Assembly (NCBI GenBank): GCA_025917655.1 | Contig: CP084613.1 | Span: 3,288,001-3,352,000, forward strand | Direction of reading: 5' to 3' | DNA length: 64,000 nucleotides | Source of the DNA: Chlorella sorokiniana | Taxonomy: Eukaryota; Chlorophyta; Trebouxiophyceae; Chlorellales; Chlorellaceae | Part shown: positions 22,402 through 32,223 of the stretch, in pieces | How positions within the stretch are numbered: position 1 is the first letter of the stretch | How the letters are laid out: every line of letters begins with the position of its first letter | Translations under genes and position numbers: made by a program | Notes under the pieces: model-generated | Databases searched by the model: none | What the model was told of the DNA's origin: nothing | What the model saw: the letters and a program-made list of their open reading frames with translations, nothing else

Positions 22402-24304
22402 TCAGGTGGAGGTTGCTGGTCCAACCAACAATAAAATTTCGCCGTAGTCCATGCCGGAGCTGTCACGCCCATACTTGCCCCCAACGGCAAGCACGCAGTG
22501 CCGAGGGTTAAAGGTCGCGTCTTCCGGTCTGCATCAACAGGGCCAGAGGGTGCTCAGGCCACCCATGCAGGTCTTTGCCGTCGACATATTCCCCCATAGC
22601 AGCACTTGACCCACTCACACTGCCTCCAGCGGCAGGCGCCCAAGGCTGTGGCCGCTGTCCAAATTCTCTACATCCACCGCGGGCTGCTCTCCTACAATGC
22701 TCAGGTACCGCGAGTTGTGGCTGAAGCTGCAGGGCAGGCAGCGCAGGTAACGGGGGTGAAGCTGACGCGCTGGTGCGGTGCCAGAGAAAGGGAACAGCCA
22801 CTGCCATCAGCTGCCCACCCATGGCTGGCCCAGGCAACAAGCCGCGCGGAGGCATTAATCACCATACTGGTGACGTACCCCAAACACACACACAAAGCAC
22901 ACACATCCACCTGAGGCAGCGTATGGGGTAGTCCATGGCGTAGAAGGTGCGCTGGCAGATGAAGTCGCGGCGGTCCCACAGGCAGGCCACCGCGTCCACG
23001 CCCCCGTGGCCACATAGCGCTGCTGGCGGTCCAGCGCCACCGACATGACGGACGAGGTGTGGCCCTTGAGCAGGCGCTGCCGCCGCATGTCGGGCCAGCC
23101 CAACACCTCCACCTCGCCTGAAGGTGTAGAAACAAGGGCAGCTGGGGACGAAACACGCAGCGCAAGCAGCTCCTGGGCGGCAACGCCGCCCGTTCGTATG
23201 CACCTCTGCTGCCCAGCCGCACCCAGCGTGCAGCTCTGGGTGCGCCACCCCAGCTGACCAGCCAGCTGCGCTGCTCACCGTTACCGTTGCATAACAACAG
23301 GTTCTGACCATCCTGGGTGAAAGCAAGCTCGTTGATCTGAGGTGGAGGGGGCGGCGAAATGAGCAAGGCTGGGGACCGGCGAGCAATGGGGGGGGGGGGG
23401 CCATCACCTGGTACTTGTACGGGAACTTGTGGGCCACCTTCATCTTCCTGTACAGCAACACAGTGAATGGAGCGGTCACAGAGGGATGCGGCCCGCTGTG
23501 TGCCGACGGCGGCTCGTGCTGAGGCCCAACGGTGCAGACAGCAGCTTGGCAAGCGCGCGCAGGAAGGGGGCAAGCCAAGCCGCCTGAGCCCCTGCGGTCC
23601 AGCCTTCGCCTCGCTCACCGCGTGTCCACAACCGACACGACGTCGTCCCGGCTGTCCACCGCCACGTAGTGCCCGTCGGGCGACCAGGACAGGTACAGGT
23701 TGGCGCCCGGGGTGGACACTGTGGCGGTGTTCTTGGAGCTGTGGGGGTGTGCACACACTCGCTGACACAGCTGGCACGTGCATGCGCTCAACGCAGGCAA
23801 CAGTGAGTCACACAAGCCCCTGTGCTGAACTTAAAACAACTCAACAAGCCCAATGGAGGGCAGCGGCACACCTGCGTGTGTCCCAGAACCTGACCGTGCG
23901 CTCGCTGCCTGCGATGGTTGCCAGCTTGTCAGGGTGGCTGGGGTGCCACGTCAGGTTGGTCACGCCGTCGCCGTGTCCACGCAGCTCCGCTTCCTGCTTG
24001 ATCTGCGCACCAGGTGACAGCAGAACATTGCTGCCGGGCTCCGCCGCGCCAAGTTCGGGCACCGCTGCTTCGCCCCCACTCACGCTGCAGTGGTCATCAA
24101 CGCGAGTGATGCGCACGGTCTGATCAACAGAGCCGCTGGCCAACCTCTTGCCCTCCACGTTCCAGCCAAGCGTGTACACCTGCGGTGTCGCTCGGTGTTA
24201 GAGAAGCTTCACAATGGCTGGCCGCAGCACTGACTGGCGCGCACCTTGCGGCGGTGAATTCGGACTGGCTTTTGTTTCCATTCTGTGATAGACTCCGCCG
24301 TCAT
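22402..24304 (-). CDS. THOC3: THO complex subunit 3 (THOC3/TEX1), WD40 protein
   Basis: Exons: 24304-24245, 24179-24084, 24002-23872, 23738-23619, 23447-23408, 23336-23279, 23117-22911, 22726-22619 and 22528-22402; phases agree throughout. WD repeats align in order with human THOC3: VYTLGWNVEGKRLASGSVDQ, LRGHGDGVTNLTWHPSHPDK with VRFWDTR, LYLSWSPDGHYVAVDSRDDV, INELAFTQDGQNLLLCNGNG, GHTSSVMSVALD and FSHNSRYLSIVGEQPAVDV. The C-terminus has AVGGKYGRDSSG, the counterpart of the human DDKDGKYDSSREAG segment. THO couples transcription to mRNA packaging and export in the nucleus. The length of the seventh exon is one base short for its splice phases, and the break maps to CCCCC 23001-23005: adding one base gives ATGGVDAVACLWDRR. 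A 13-G run (23388-23400) lies in an intron. Confidence 0.93.
23388..23400 (+). repeat. 13-base poly-G run in a THOC3 intron
   Basis: Thirteen consecutive G on the plus strand (poly-C in the THOC3 transcript), 8 nt beyond the end of the exon at 23408, i.e. at the 5' end of an intron. Confidence 0.85.
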
Positions 24305-24594
24305 CGCCCCCTTTGCCACCTCACGGGCCCTTGGGCCCTACAACCCTGAGTGTAGGGCAGCAGCACCGGCGAGGAGAGGTGATGACAAGGGGAGTCGAGA
24401 CTGTTCTCAGTCTGTTTACGGCGCGCCGCAAAATCTATCAAGTGCAAGGATGTTTGTGAATCTTCACAACTGCCGTTTGGAGCCCAGACTTGCCTCTAAA
24501 CTGTCCTGGTTGGCATGACCTGGCAAACCATGAGAATTCTTCCCCAGGCAGAACCTTTGACGCGCTCATTTCTGCTGCAATCTTGAACACAACA
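24305..24594. promoter_or_regulatory. Bidirectional 5' spacer THOC3 (-) / GYF-ankyrin gene (+)
   Basis: A 290-bp gap between diverging start codons. No sustained coding signal and no named motif. Confidence 0.4.
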
Positions 24595-26718
24595 ATGGAT
24601 GAATGGTACTACGCACACACTGGCGGTTCAGAGGCACAGGGTCCAGTGTCTCTGAATTGCCTTGCGCAGCTCGCTCGGCAAGGAGCCGTGGACGAAACAT
24701 CTGTGCTAGTATGGAGGACAGGGATGGCATCTTGGCAGCCGTTCATGTCGATCCATCCCTTGATGGAGGCGCTGCGCCAGGCCGAGCACCCCGGTGCGGC
24801 GGCACCGCTGCCTGCCCCTGCCTTCCTTTCTTGTCAGACACGCCGCGCACGCTCGCATCCACACCACATGTCTCTCAGTGCCTCCCTGGATCGCAGGGCC
24901 AAAGCGGCAGCGCATTGACGGCAGCGGGCGTGTGCCACCCTCAACGCGACTGATTGCTGAGGTGGAAGGCTGGGTGGCGTCGCTGGATGAGCCATGCAGC
25001 ATCGACTTGTTTGAGAAGGCACTGTTCGATTTGCTGGCTGACATGATCCCGGGCGGCCTGCGCTGCGCGACAACCTCCTCACCGCCTACGTGCAACGCCA
25101 GTGAGCGCTGCCTGCTGCACATGGCAGCGCGAAGCCTACCAGCATGCTGCACTGCATGGGCATCCTGGCTGCCAACGTATCTGCTTGCCTGCGCTGAGAA
25201 GCCTGCTGCCGCGTGCACCCCGCAGCCCTGCGTCTGACGAGCGCGACCCTGCTGCCTACTCCTTCACCGATACTTTCCTGCTGGAGGCGGTGGGGGACTT
25301 TGAGTCGCGGGAGGAGATGTGGGCTGTGCTGGGCCGCGACAACGAGGGGGTCGTCAAAGGGTCATCACCGCGGCCGCCCAGGTGGACCGCCGCTTCTGCG
25401 CCCAGCTGCAGTCCCTGGCTCTCCTCTGCCGTGCACGGCGCCTCCTGGCAGCCGCTGCCGCAGGCAGCGACCCACTGCCGGCCCAGCAGCTGGCAGAGCT
25501 GCTGCAAGAGGAGCAGGCCCTGGCACTGGCCCGCGACATGGAGGGGCGCAGCCTGTGGCACGACTTGGCTGCAGGGGAGCACCTGGCCCTGCTGCGAGCG
25601 CTGCTGCCCATCGCAGCAGAAGCCGGCTTTGCTGCATCAGCAGGGCCGCAGGGGAGCAACCAGCCAGCAATGGCGGTTGCACTGATCAGCAGCAGGAGCA
25701 GGAAGCCACTGATAACCAGCAGCAGGATGATAGCAGCCGGGGCCACACCAATTGCCTCAACTTACCCAACGCCGCTGGCAGCACCCCCTGCACCTGGCGG
25801 CTGAGGCGTCGGCGCTGGAGGTGGCGCGCTTGCTGCTTGACCACGGCGCCGACTCCAACGCTCAAAACAGGTGGGCCGACGCGTCCCGCACCTGCGCCTC
25901 CACAGCTCGCCGACTTCATCTGAACGCGGACCCCCATGCGGCTGCCCCACCTTCAATGTTGTTGATCCTTATGTAAATTGTCCAGCCCTGCAATTCCCAC
26001 CCCCACCCCCACATCCCCCACAGAGACACCAGCACCTATGCCAGCGGAGATTGGAGTGTGCGCAGCCGCAACCTGGGCGACTTCTCCATCCCCGTGCCCT
26101 CGCTGCACCACACGCCCCTGCACATTGCTGCAGAGGCCGGCGACCTCGCCATGATGCAGCTGCTGGTGGGGCATGGGGCGGTGCTTGATGTGCGGGACAC
26201 AGCGGGCAGCACGCCCCTGCACCTGGCGCTGGAGGCGCAGGTGGGTGAGGGGGAGGGAACGCAAGCGCCTGCCTGCGAACGCTGCGCCCTCATCCTGCAA
26301 CAACCCATGACCGCTCCTGGGCTGCCCCTCTTGCCTGGAGCAGGATGAGCGGGCAGTGGAGCTGCTGCTGGCTTCCGGCGCCAGCCCAACACTGGTCAAC
26401 AACGACATGGGCGAAGGCAGCACGCCCCTGCATGCCGCAGCCGCAGCAGGACAGGCAGGCATCCTACGGCTGCTGCTGGCCACGGGCAAACTGAGCGGCG
26501 CTGTGCGCCAGCCCGCCGAGCAGGACTTCACGCCTCTGCACTTGGCAGCACGGCGCGGCAGCAAGGAGTGTGTGCAGCTGCTGCTGGATGCCGGGGCAGA
26601 TGTGCGCTGCAAGAGCAAGGCCGGCAAGACTCCGCTGGACCTGGCGCTAGTGAACAAGCGGGAAGCGGTGGTGGCACTGCTGCAGCAGGCAGGTTGTAGC
26701 CAAAGGCCAGCATGCTGA
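24595..26718 (+). CDS. GYF-domain plus ankyrin-repeat protein
   Basis: The start MDEWYYAHTGGSEAQGPVSL opens a GYF_2 domain (WYY ... GPVS ... L ... G ... W), which normally binds proline-rich peptides. Exon 2 begins at 24895 with PKRQRIDGSGRVPPSTR and a helical region (VEGWVASLDEPCSIDLFEKA). A central helical part and a Gln-rich linker (25680-25760) follow. Then come ankyrin repeats: TPLHLAAEASALEVARLLLD, HTPLHIAAEAGDLAMMQLLV, STPLHLALEAQ, ERAVELLLASGASP, STPLHAAAAAGQAGILRLLL, FTPLHLAARRGSKECVQLLL and KTPLDLALVNKREAVVALLQ. So it is a cytosolic or nuclear adaptor with two protein-binding modules; partners unknown. The frame breaks at 25356-25361, 25651-25654 and 25784-25788, each repaired by one added base in a homopolymer; a fourth break is likely near 25050. 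The tail converges with HOP1. Confidence 0.82.
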
Positions 26719-26752
26719 TCGAGCGGAGTGTCCCAGGGCTGCTTCTGAGCTT

Positions 26753-26757
26753 TTACA
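26753..26757 (-). terminator. Putative TGTAA poly(A) signal of HOP1
   Basis: TTACA on plus (TGTAA on minus) about 110 nt beyond the HOP1 stop, in the short convergent spacer after the ankyrin gene. Confidence 0.4.
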
Positions 26758-26864
26758 TCGGTGCTCAACACGTTCTGTTCTGTTAAGCTTGCAGAGGCCT
26801 CAGTGCGCATGCGTGCTGGTTAATGATTGAAATCCTTCAAGAAACACTGTCATGTGACCCCCAT

Positions 26865-29693
26865 TCAGCGCATGTTGCGTGCACTGCGCCGGCGTTGCGT
26901 GGTGTCTGCCTCTGCCACCCCGGCTGCTGGAGCCTTGCGCTGGCGGCGGGCCTGGCCCTGTGCGATGGGCTTCTGGACAAAGGATGCTTTCTTCTGGCGC
27001 TTGGCCCCGGCCTGGCTGGCCTGCTGCGTATCGGGAACAGCATCTGCTCCGCCTGGGCGCCGTCTGACTCAACCGGCTGAGTCTTGCGTTTGCCCGCCAC
27101 GCTCTGGGTGCGCTGGCTGCCGGGCATGTCATGCAGGCCACCCTGCTGCGAGTCCATGCCCACATGCAGTCGCTCCATAGCCTCCGCCGCCTCCAGGAGT
27201 GCAGTGGCGGCAGCAGCAGCGGGAAGTGCTGCCTTGGCAGGCTCAGCAGAAGGTGGCGTGATCTCCACTTCCGCCGTCACCTCTGGTTTCATTACGCTGT
27301 AGTTGTCCGCATCCTCAGGTGTGGGCACCTGCCAGCAAGGTACGAGATTGTGGAGTGGATCACTGTGAACAAGCAGTATGCACAGGCACATTACACAAGA
27401 GAAACGCAGGAGCAGCTTCTCACCAAGAGGCCATTACGCTGCAGTGCGGCGAAGCAGGCGTCGATGTCGAAAGAGGGAATGTGGGAGAAGCGGGCCAGCG
27501 CGTCAAGCACGTGGACTTGAGACAGAGGTCGAGCCATAATCCAGTCCTGCACCTCCTTGATCCGCGCAGAGCTGGGCTCTGTCTGTGCTGCGACAGCAGC
27601 CTCTGCGGCTCCAGGCGCAGCAGCGGTAGTCTCCTGCAGGCGCACGGGTCTTGAAATGGCTGCAAGCACCGCACGGTACTACAAGGGATTGACATTCCGT
27701 GCCCACCTGGAGAGGGCAGACCTCGCCTCCATCCTTAGTCGGCGAGTTGTACTTCACTCCCTCGTGCCTACCAGCGCAGCTGATGGCGCCTCCCACAGGA
27801 CCCACCTACACAGGCAGACGTACGGCATGTCAAGAAGAGGCATGTCCAGATTTGTATGCTACAAGTCTTGTTCTACCCACCTTCACATCACTGTCCTGCT
27901 TGTGATCCTGTACAGCGGCGCTGGGGTTGACGGCAGAGGTGAGCTGGAAAAGGTTGGAGTTATCATCCGCCACTGGCACGTTGTCCTCCTCCCAGTCGCT
28001 GTCCAGGTTGTCCAGCAGCGATTTCACCACCAAACCGAGCTGCATAGTTGAATTGATCATGCAGACAAGCAAGGCTTGGGGTTGGGAGCACGTACTTCAT
28101 CAAGAGCATCAGCACAAACTTGCCCCCATCGCAACCACCTGCAGGTCTTTCCCTTGCATCTTGCCAACCTCCCTGCATGAGGATGGCAAGGCTTTGTAAT
28201 CTCTCCATCTGGTGAAATGCAGTTGGACGATCTGGTCCACCAACCCAGCCCTGTCCAGCCTGCCAGACACGTTGGCAATGCGCACGCGACTCACATGATG
28301 AAGGGCATGCGTGAGAAGCAGCCCACACCGCCGTCAGGCGCAGGGCCGAACATGGGTGGCTCATACTCCTCGGGGGTGTCGTCTGTGTACGTCATCTTCA
28401 TGAAGAGATAGCGCTCGTCAGGCACCTGCGCGCAGGCCAAAATGGTGGAGCAACAGAACATGTAGACGAGGTTTGCTGGAATGCATTGAAAGCTCAGGAA
28501 GAGGCAGAAATTCATTCTGCTGCGGGATGCGGCGAGAGTGGACTGCTTCTGTCTGTTGAAGCATGCATTGCGCACCTGCTCCAGGGTGTTGGTGACCTCC
28601 ACTAGCATGCGCATCAGGCGAACAATCTGGTACTTCACCTGGCTGAGGGTGGGGCCCTGCATGAAGTTGCTCTGTGGATGTGAGATTGCATGGTGGAGAG
28701 GGATGACTGATTGCAGCCGAGCACAGCACAATGGGTGCAGTCACCTTACGCCGAGCAGATGGGGCGTCCCTGGTGCTGAACTTGTGCTTGGAGCTGGTGC
28801 CAGCTGACATGTGCACGTCGCCATTGTCGTCGTAGCTGAAGGTGAACACGTACTGCAGAGGAGCAGAGGAGTGTGGTGATTCCATCAAACTCAGCTTTTG
28901 CAACAGGGTGCGAGTGGCCACCATCTGCCACGTTGAAGCTGCACACACCTCTTCCAGCAAGTCCTTGCCATCCTTGTCGCGAGAGAAGCCAAAGAACAGT
29001 TTACGCAGGTAGCGGCGCTCCAGCGCATCTGCCACGCCTACAGGAGGGCAAACGCAGGCAAGTTGAGGTCAGAGCCAGCTGAGAGATGCACAATGCGATG
29101 CACAAACGGCCCTAACAAGGTGGGTGCTGGTGGAACAGGTGGTGGACAGGCCCTGTGAGCGGGAAGGCAGCCGGGTGCAGCCACCAGCAGCATGCTTCGC
29201 AGAGTCAGCACCCACAAAACCGACATGCACCTCCATGCACCCAGTCGTGCAGGCGCTTGGCCTCCTCGCACTTAGGTGCCAGCATGTATGCTTCAATGTC
29301 TGCAACAGCATGAGGGGATTGAAGCGTCGACGCAAACTGGGATCGGCGGCGCGCTGTTTGCCAGCAGTCACACTGACACGACAGCAAGCATGCTCATTGC
29401 AGTGGCAAGCTCACTGTCCAGATTGCGCATTGGAACTTTCTGGTAGTTGTTGTCAGGAAAGAGCCCACGCAAGTAGCTGACCTGCTTGCATGCAGGAGAA
29501 CGGCTTGCGTATGACAGCAGCGATTGGGGCACTGCCGGCAGCGCGGCGGTGTGCCCACGCAGCGCATCCCATCCCCTGCCCATCCCAGAGCACGTACATG
29601 GTGAATGGCCACACGAACAAGCACTTTTGCCAGCACCATGCTCTCTTGAGCGGTGACAGCCTTCTCTTTGACGCACTGAGCCTGGGCCTGCAT
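26865..29693 (-). CDS. HOP1: HOP1/ASY1 meiotic HORMA-domain protein
   Basis: Exons include 29693-29598, 29481-29415, 29299-29231, 29037-28949, 28852-28745, 28671-28576, about 28430-28295, about 28039-27885, about 27639-27419 and about 27328-26865. HORMA-domain blocks match plant ASY1 in order: VSYLRGLFPDNNYQKV, EEAKRLHDWVHGG, LERRYLRKLFFGFSRD, YVFTFSYDDNGDVHMSAG, VKYQIVRLMRMLVEVTNTLE, VPDERYLFMKMTYTDDTPEE then YEPPMF, and VVKSLLDNLDSDWEED. A SWIRM/winged-helix-like part follows (RIKEVQDWIMARPLSQ ... LDALARFSHIP). HOP1/ASY1 builds the meiotic chromosome axis and promotes inter-homologue recombination. The C-terminus needs one added base at GGG 27055-27057, after which it is a basic tail ending QRRRSARNMR. 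The link between 28295 and 28039 is unresolved; a small exon may lie in between. Confidence 0.88.
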
Positions 29694-30026
29694 GGTGCCT
29701 CGCTCTGCAAGAGGCAGCAAGTGCTGGACTTGCCAAAGGATTCAGCGCCTCTGCCACGGGCATGGGTGGCTTGGCGGCCGCGGGCGTTTTCGTTCACTTA
29801 CCTGCTGCTCCTGTGCCTTGCTGATCGCCGTCGTGGCTTGCAAAAGCAATGGACGTGGAGGACAAAGCTTGACTTGAAGATTGAGTCGGGATGGACAGAG
29901 ACATGGGCTGGGCCAGCGCTGCACTGTGCAAACTCAGCAGCCCCCATGCTGGGCTTCTCATGTGCTCTTCCCCGGTTCCTTTCATCGTCATTTCTGTAAA
30001 ATATGACACGATCCAAGGCATCAGGC
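29694..30026. promoter_or_regulatory. Spacer between HOP1 (-) and the small mitochondrial-type gene (+)
   Basis: 333 bp between diverging starts. A possible splice acceptor (CTCTTGCAG) about 10 nt before the HOP1 ATG, on the minus strand, suggests a 5' UTR intron. Otherwise nothing recognised. Confidence 0.35.
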
Positions 30027-31411
30027 ATGTCCCTGCTTCTTCGCAGCTCCCAATGGAGGCGCTGGATGCCAGCCGCCGCTGCGGCAAGCACCCAGCAGCA
30101 GCACCTGTTCAGAAGTGGCACTCGCGTCCTGCAGGCGAGCCTTCTGCTCCAGAGAACCTTATCAGTGCTCAAAGCGAAGTGCTGAAGGTTGCCTGCATGC
30201 AGACCTGGGCGCCTGGCGGTCAGCCACCGTGTGGATGCCTCTGAAAGCCAGTGTTGGGTGCAGCCATACACCATCTTTACATGCTCTCGTGCTTCAGGCC
30301 ACCCCGGGCACTCCAGACAAGCCATTTGAGTCCATCCAGGACCCTTCCCAGACGCGGCAGGCTTCTGACGGCGGCCATACGCCGCCCACCGCAGCGGACG
30401 AGGGTGTGGAGCGGGAGGTGAAGTGGGGCGCCAACATCCCTGCGTCTGCCGAACAGACAGCGCATGAGCTCAAGAACGTGAGTTCCTGCGGCTCCATGTT
30501 GATTCTACGTTCTTTGCTTTTGGATGCAGTCAATAGCGCGGCACTTCCTGCAATCAGGGTGGGCTGGTCTCTGGGTCCATGCTGCACCCAGTTGAGCTTA
30601 CGAGTTGGATCGGCACTCCAAATCTGACATGACAGGCTGGCACAGGGCTGGCTGAGTCTGTGGAGATGGGCGTCAACGTCCTGCTGAGCAAAGCCAAAGA
30701 TGCGGCGGCAGCAGCACAGCGCGCTGTGGGCATGGAGCCACAGCGTGGCCCCGAGATGTCACACGGCGGCATGGGTGCTGCTGGCAAGATGGAGCACGCG
30801 CCCCCGGGCACCACATCGGGTTTTGACAGGTGCGCAAGTGGCTGGTAAAGGGCCCTTGCACATGTGCACCCACCAGGGAACGTTTGTCAGGAGCTCACGT
30901 CCTGCAAAGGCCCCTTCACAGTTGTACTCTCCTGCTCTGTATGAAGCGGCCCTCTGAGCGAGGACCTGGCCCGCGCCAAGTACGATGAGATCGCGGGCAC
31001 TGAAAAGCCAGCCTATCCTGAGGGCGAGCGCTCGGTGAACGAGCTGGTGAGCGAAAGGACCCCGTGCATGGGTATTGCCTCCCTTACCTCCAGCTTGGTT
31101 CAATCAGCGTCAGTGCTGCAGCTGTCAGAAAGGCTGTCGTATTAATGCTACAGTGTCGGACTGACCCTGGCCTGCCTGCCCGCCCGCCAGTTCCCTGAGA
31201 TGAAGGTGGCGGCAGGGGAGCAGAGCAACACGCCTGACCGGCAGCGCAGGGAGAATGAAAACATCAGGTGGGTGGATGTTGACTTAGCCAGTATCTCATT
31301 TCAGTTGCTGCTGCCATGTGTGCAGTGGCATCCACTGCCCATTTGAGACACGCAGCTACTACATTGGGATCTTGTATGGCCCGCAGGCGGGAGATGCGAA
31401 AGGCATCGTAG
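30027..31411 (+). CDS. Small hypothetical protein with a mitochondrial-type presequence
   Basis: The N-terminus MSLLLRSSQWRRWMPAAAAA is an Arg/Ala/Ser-rich amphipathic stretch without acidic residues, as in mitochondrial presequences. It is followed by exons 30298-30477 (ATPGTPDKPFESIQDPSQTR ... VKWGANIPASAEQTAHELKN), 30636-30829 (GTGLAESVEMGVNVLLSKAK ... AAAAAQRAVGMEP), 30959-31046 (DLARAKYDEIAGTEKPAYPE), 31191-31267 (FPEMKVAAGEQSNTPDRQRR) and 31387-31411 (REMRKAS, stop). The phases agree for all of these. The mature part is polar and probably disordered, with one Ala-rich helix; it resembles stress-type hydrophilic proteins in composition, but I recognise no family. The end of exon 1 is uncertain. 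The acceptor before 30959 is the unusual CTCTGAG. Confidence 0.6.
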
Positions 31412-32054
31412 GCCCATCTCGATGCAGGCAGGAGCTCCGCAGTGCTGGAGCAGGCTCTATGCCAGAGCTGGCTGGTGGCAGGAGCAGAACTGCGGGAGAC
31501 GTCCTGGAGGAAAACTTGCACAACAAAGGCCCATGAGTTGTTTGTATGGGCAAGGCTGCCGACGAGCGCGAACTTCAGCTGTTTTGTCTTCTGCTTGGTA
31601 GGCATGTTTTTCTTAAATGCATGAAAGGTGCTCAGAGCGCTTTTAAAGAACTGCTGTCGCTGCCTGCTGTGAACTGCTGCTGTCGCCTGGCATGAAGCCC
31701 ACAGGTTCGCACACTTGCGCCGAGTGCCTGGACATTGGAAAGACAGCATGCTGCACTGGCACTTTTAGCCCTTCACTTTGCACCCAACTGGGACTTCACT
31801 GTTAATCTGTTTGTGCCATGTCTGTACAATTCAACAGGCCCGCTGCGGCATGCGCGGTGCCCAGCGCGGGCGATCCTGCATTTGCCAGAGTCAGCCTTGT
31901 CAACAGTTGCGATCAGTATCGTTCGAATCATTTGTCGTTGAAATTAAGGCATCCACTGCACGGGTTGAACGTTGCTGTGCCTTTGGAAGACTTTCACCCA
32001 CGACTTCCAGTGGGGCGACGCTCGTACTTCTCTGACACGGGGGCCGTGAAGTTG

Positions 32055-32099
32055 GGGAAGTTGCCTGCGATCGTGGCCTGGGCCGGCCGGCAACTTCCC
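32055..32099. repeat. Inverted repeat with 11-bp perfect arms
   Basis: gggaagttgcc (32055-32065) is the exact reverse complement of ggcaacttccc (32089-32099), with a 23-nt GC-rich loop. It could form a hairpin in DNA or in a 5' UTR. Confidence 0.8.
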
Positions 32100-32110
32100 G
32101 GCACCACGCA

Positions 32111-32152
32111 CGACACGGTTATAAGTGTCAGCAGTGTTATAAACCCGTGTCG
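32111..32152. repeat. Second inverted repeat flanking two TTATAA blocks
   Basis: cgacacgg (32111-32118) pairs with ccgtgtcg (32145-32152), and TTATAA occurs just inside each arm (32119-32124 and 32137-32142). It lies only 11 bp after the previous inverted repeat. Confidence 0.75.
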
Positions 32153-32223
32153 TTTCTGAACCGTATTCCTGGTCACTGCGTTGGCGACAGCAGACCTCAG
32201 GCGCCCGCTGAGTTGCCAGCAGA

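Larger units (their letters stand above)
31412..32223. promoter_or_regulatory. 812-bp non-coding region before the 2OG oxygenase
   Basis: The left part is the A/T-richer 3' flank of the preceding gene, with no convincing exon on either strand. The right part, upstream of the ATG at 32224, contains two strong inverted repeats (32055-32099 and 32111-32152) and TATAA-like stretches at about 32120 and 32139. This is the promoter/5' UTR region of the oxygenase gene. Confidence 0.5.

Noticed and set aside
28109-28294. Possible extra HOP1 exon
   Set aside because: Part of it looks coding, but no pair of splice sites joins it in frame to both neighbours, so it is not called as an exon.
31264-31749. 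A 161-codon minus-strand frame after the small mitochondrial-type gene
   Set aside because: It overlaps that gene's last exons and its A/T-rich 3' flank, shows no domain and no splice structure. Chance is more likely.
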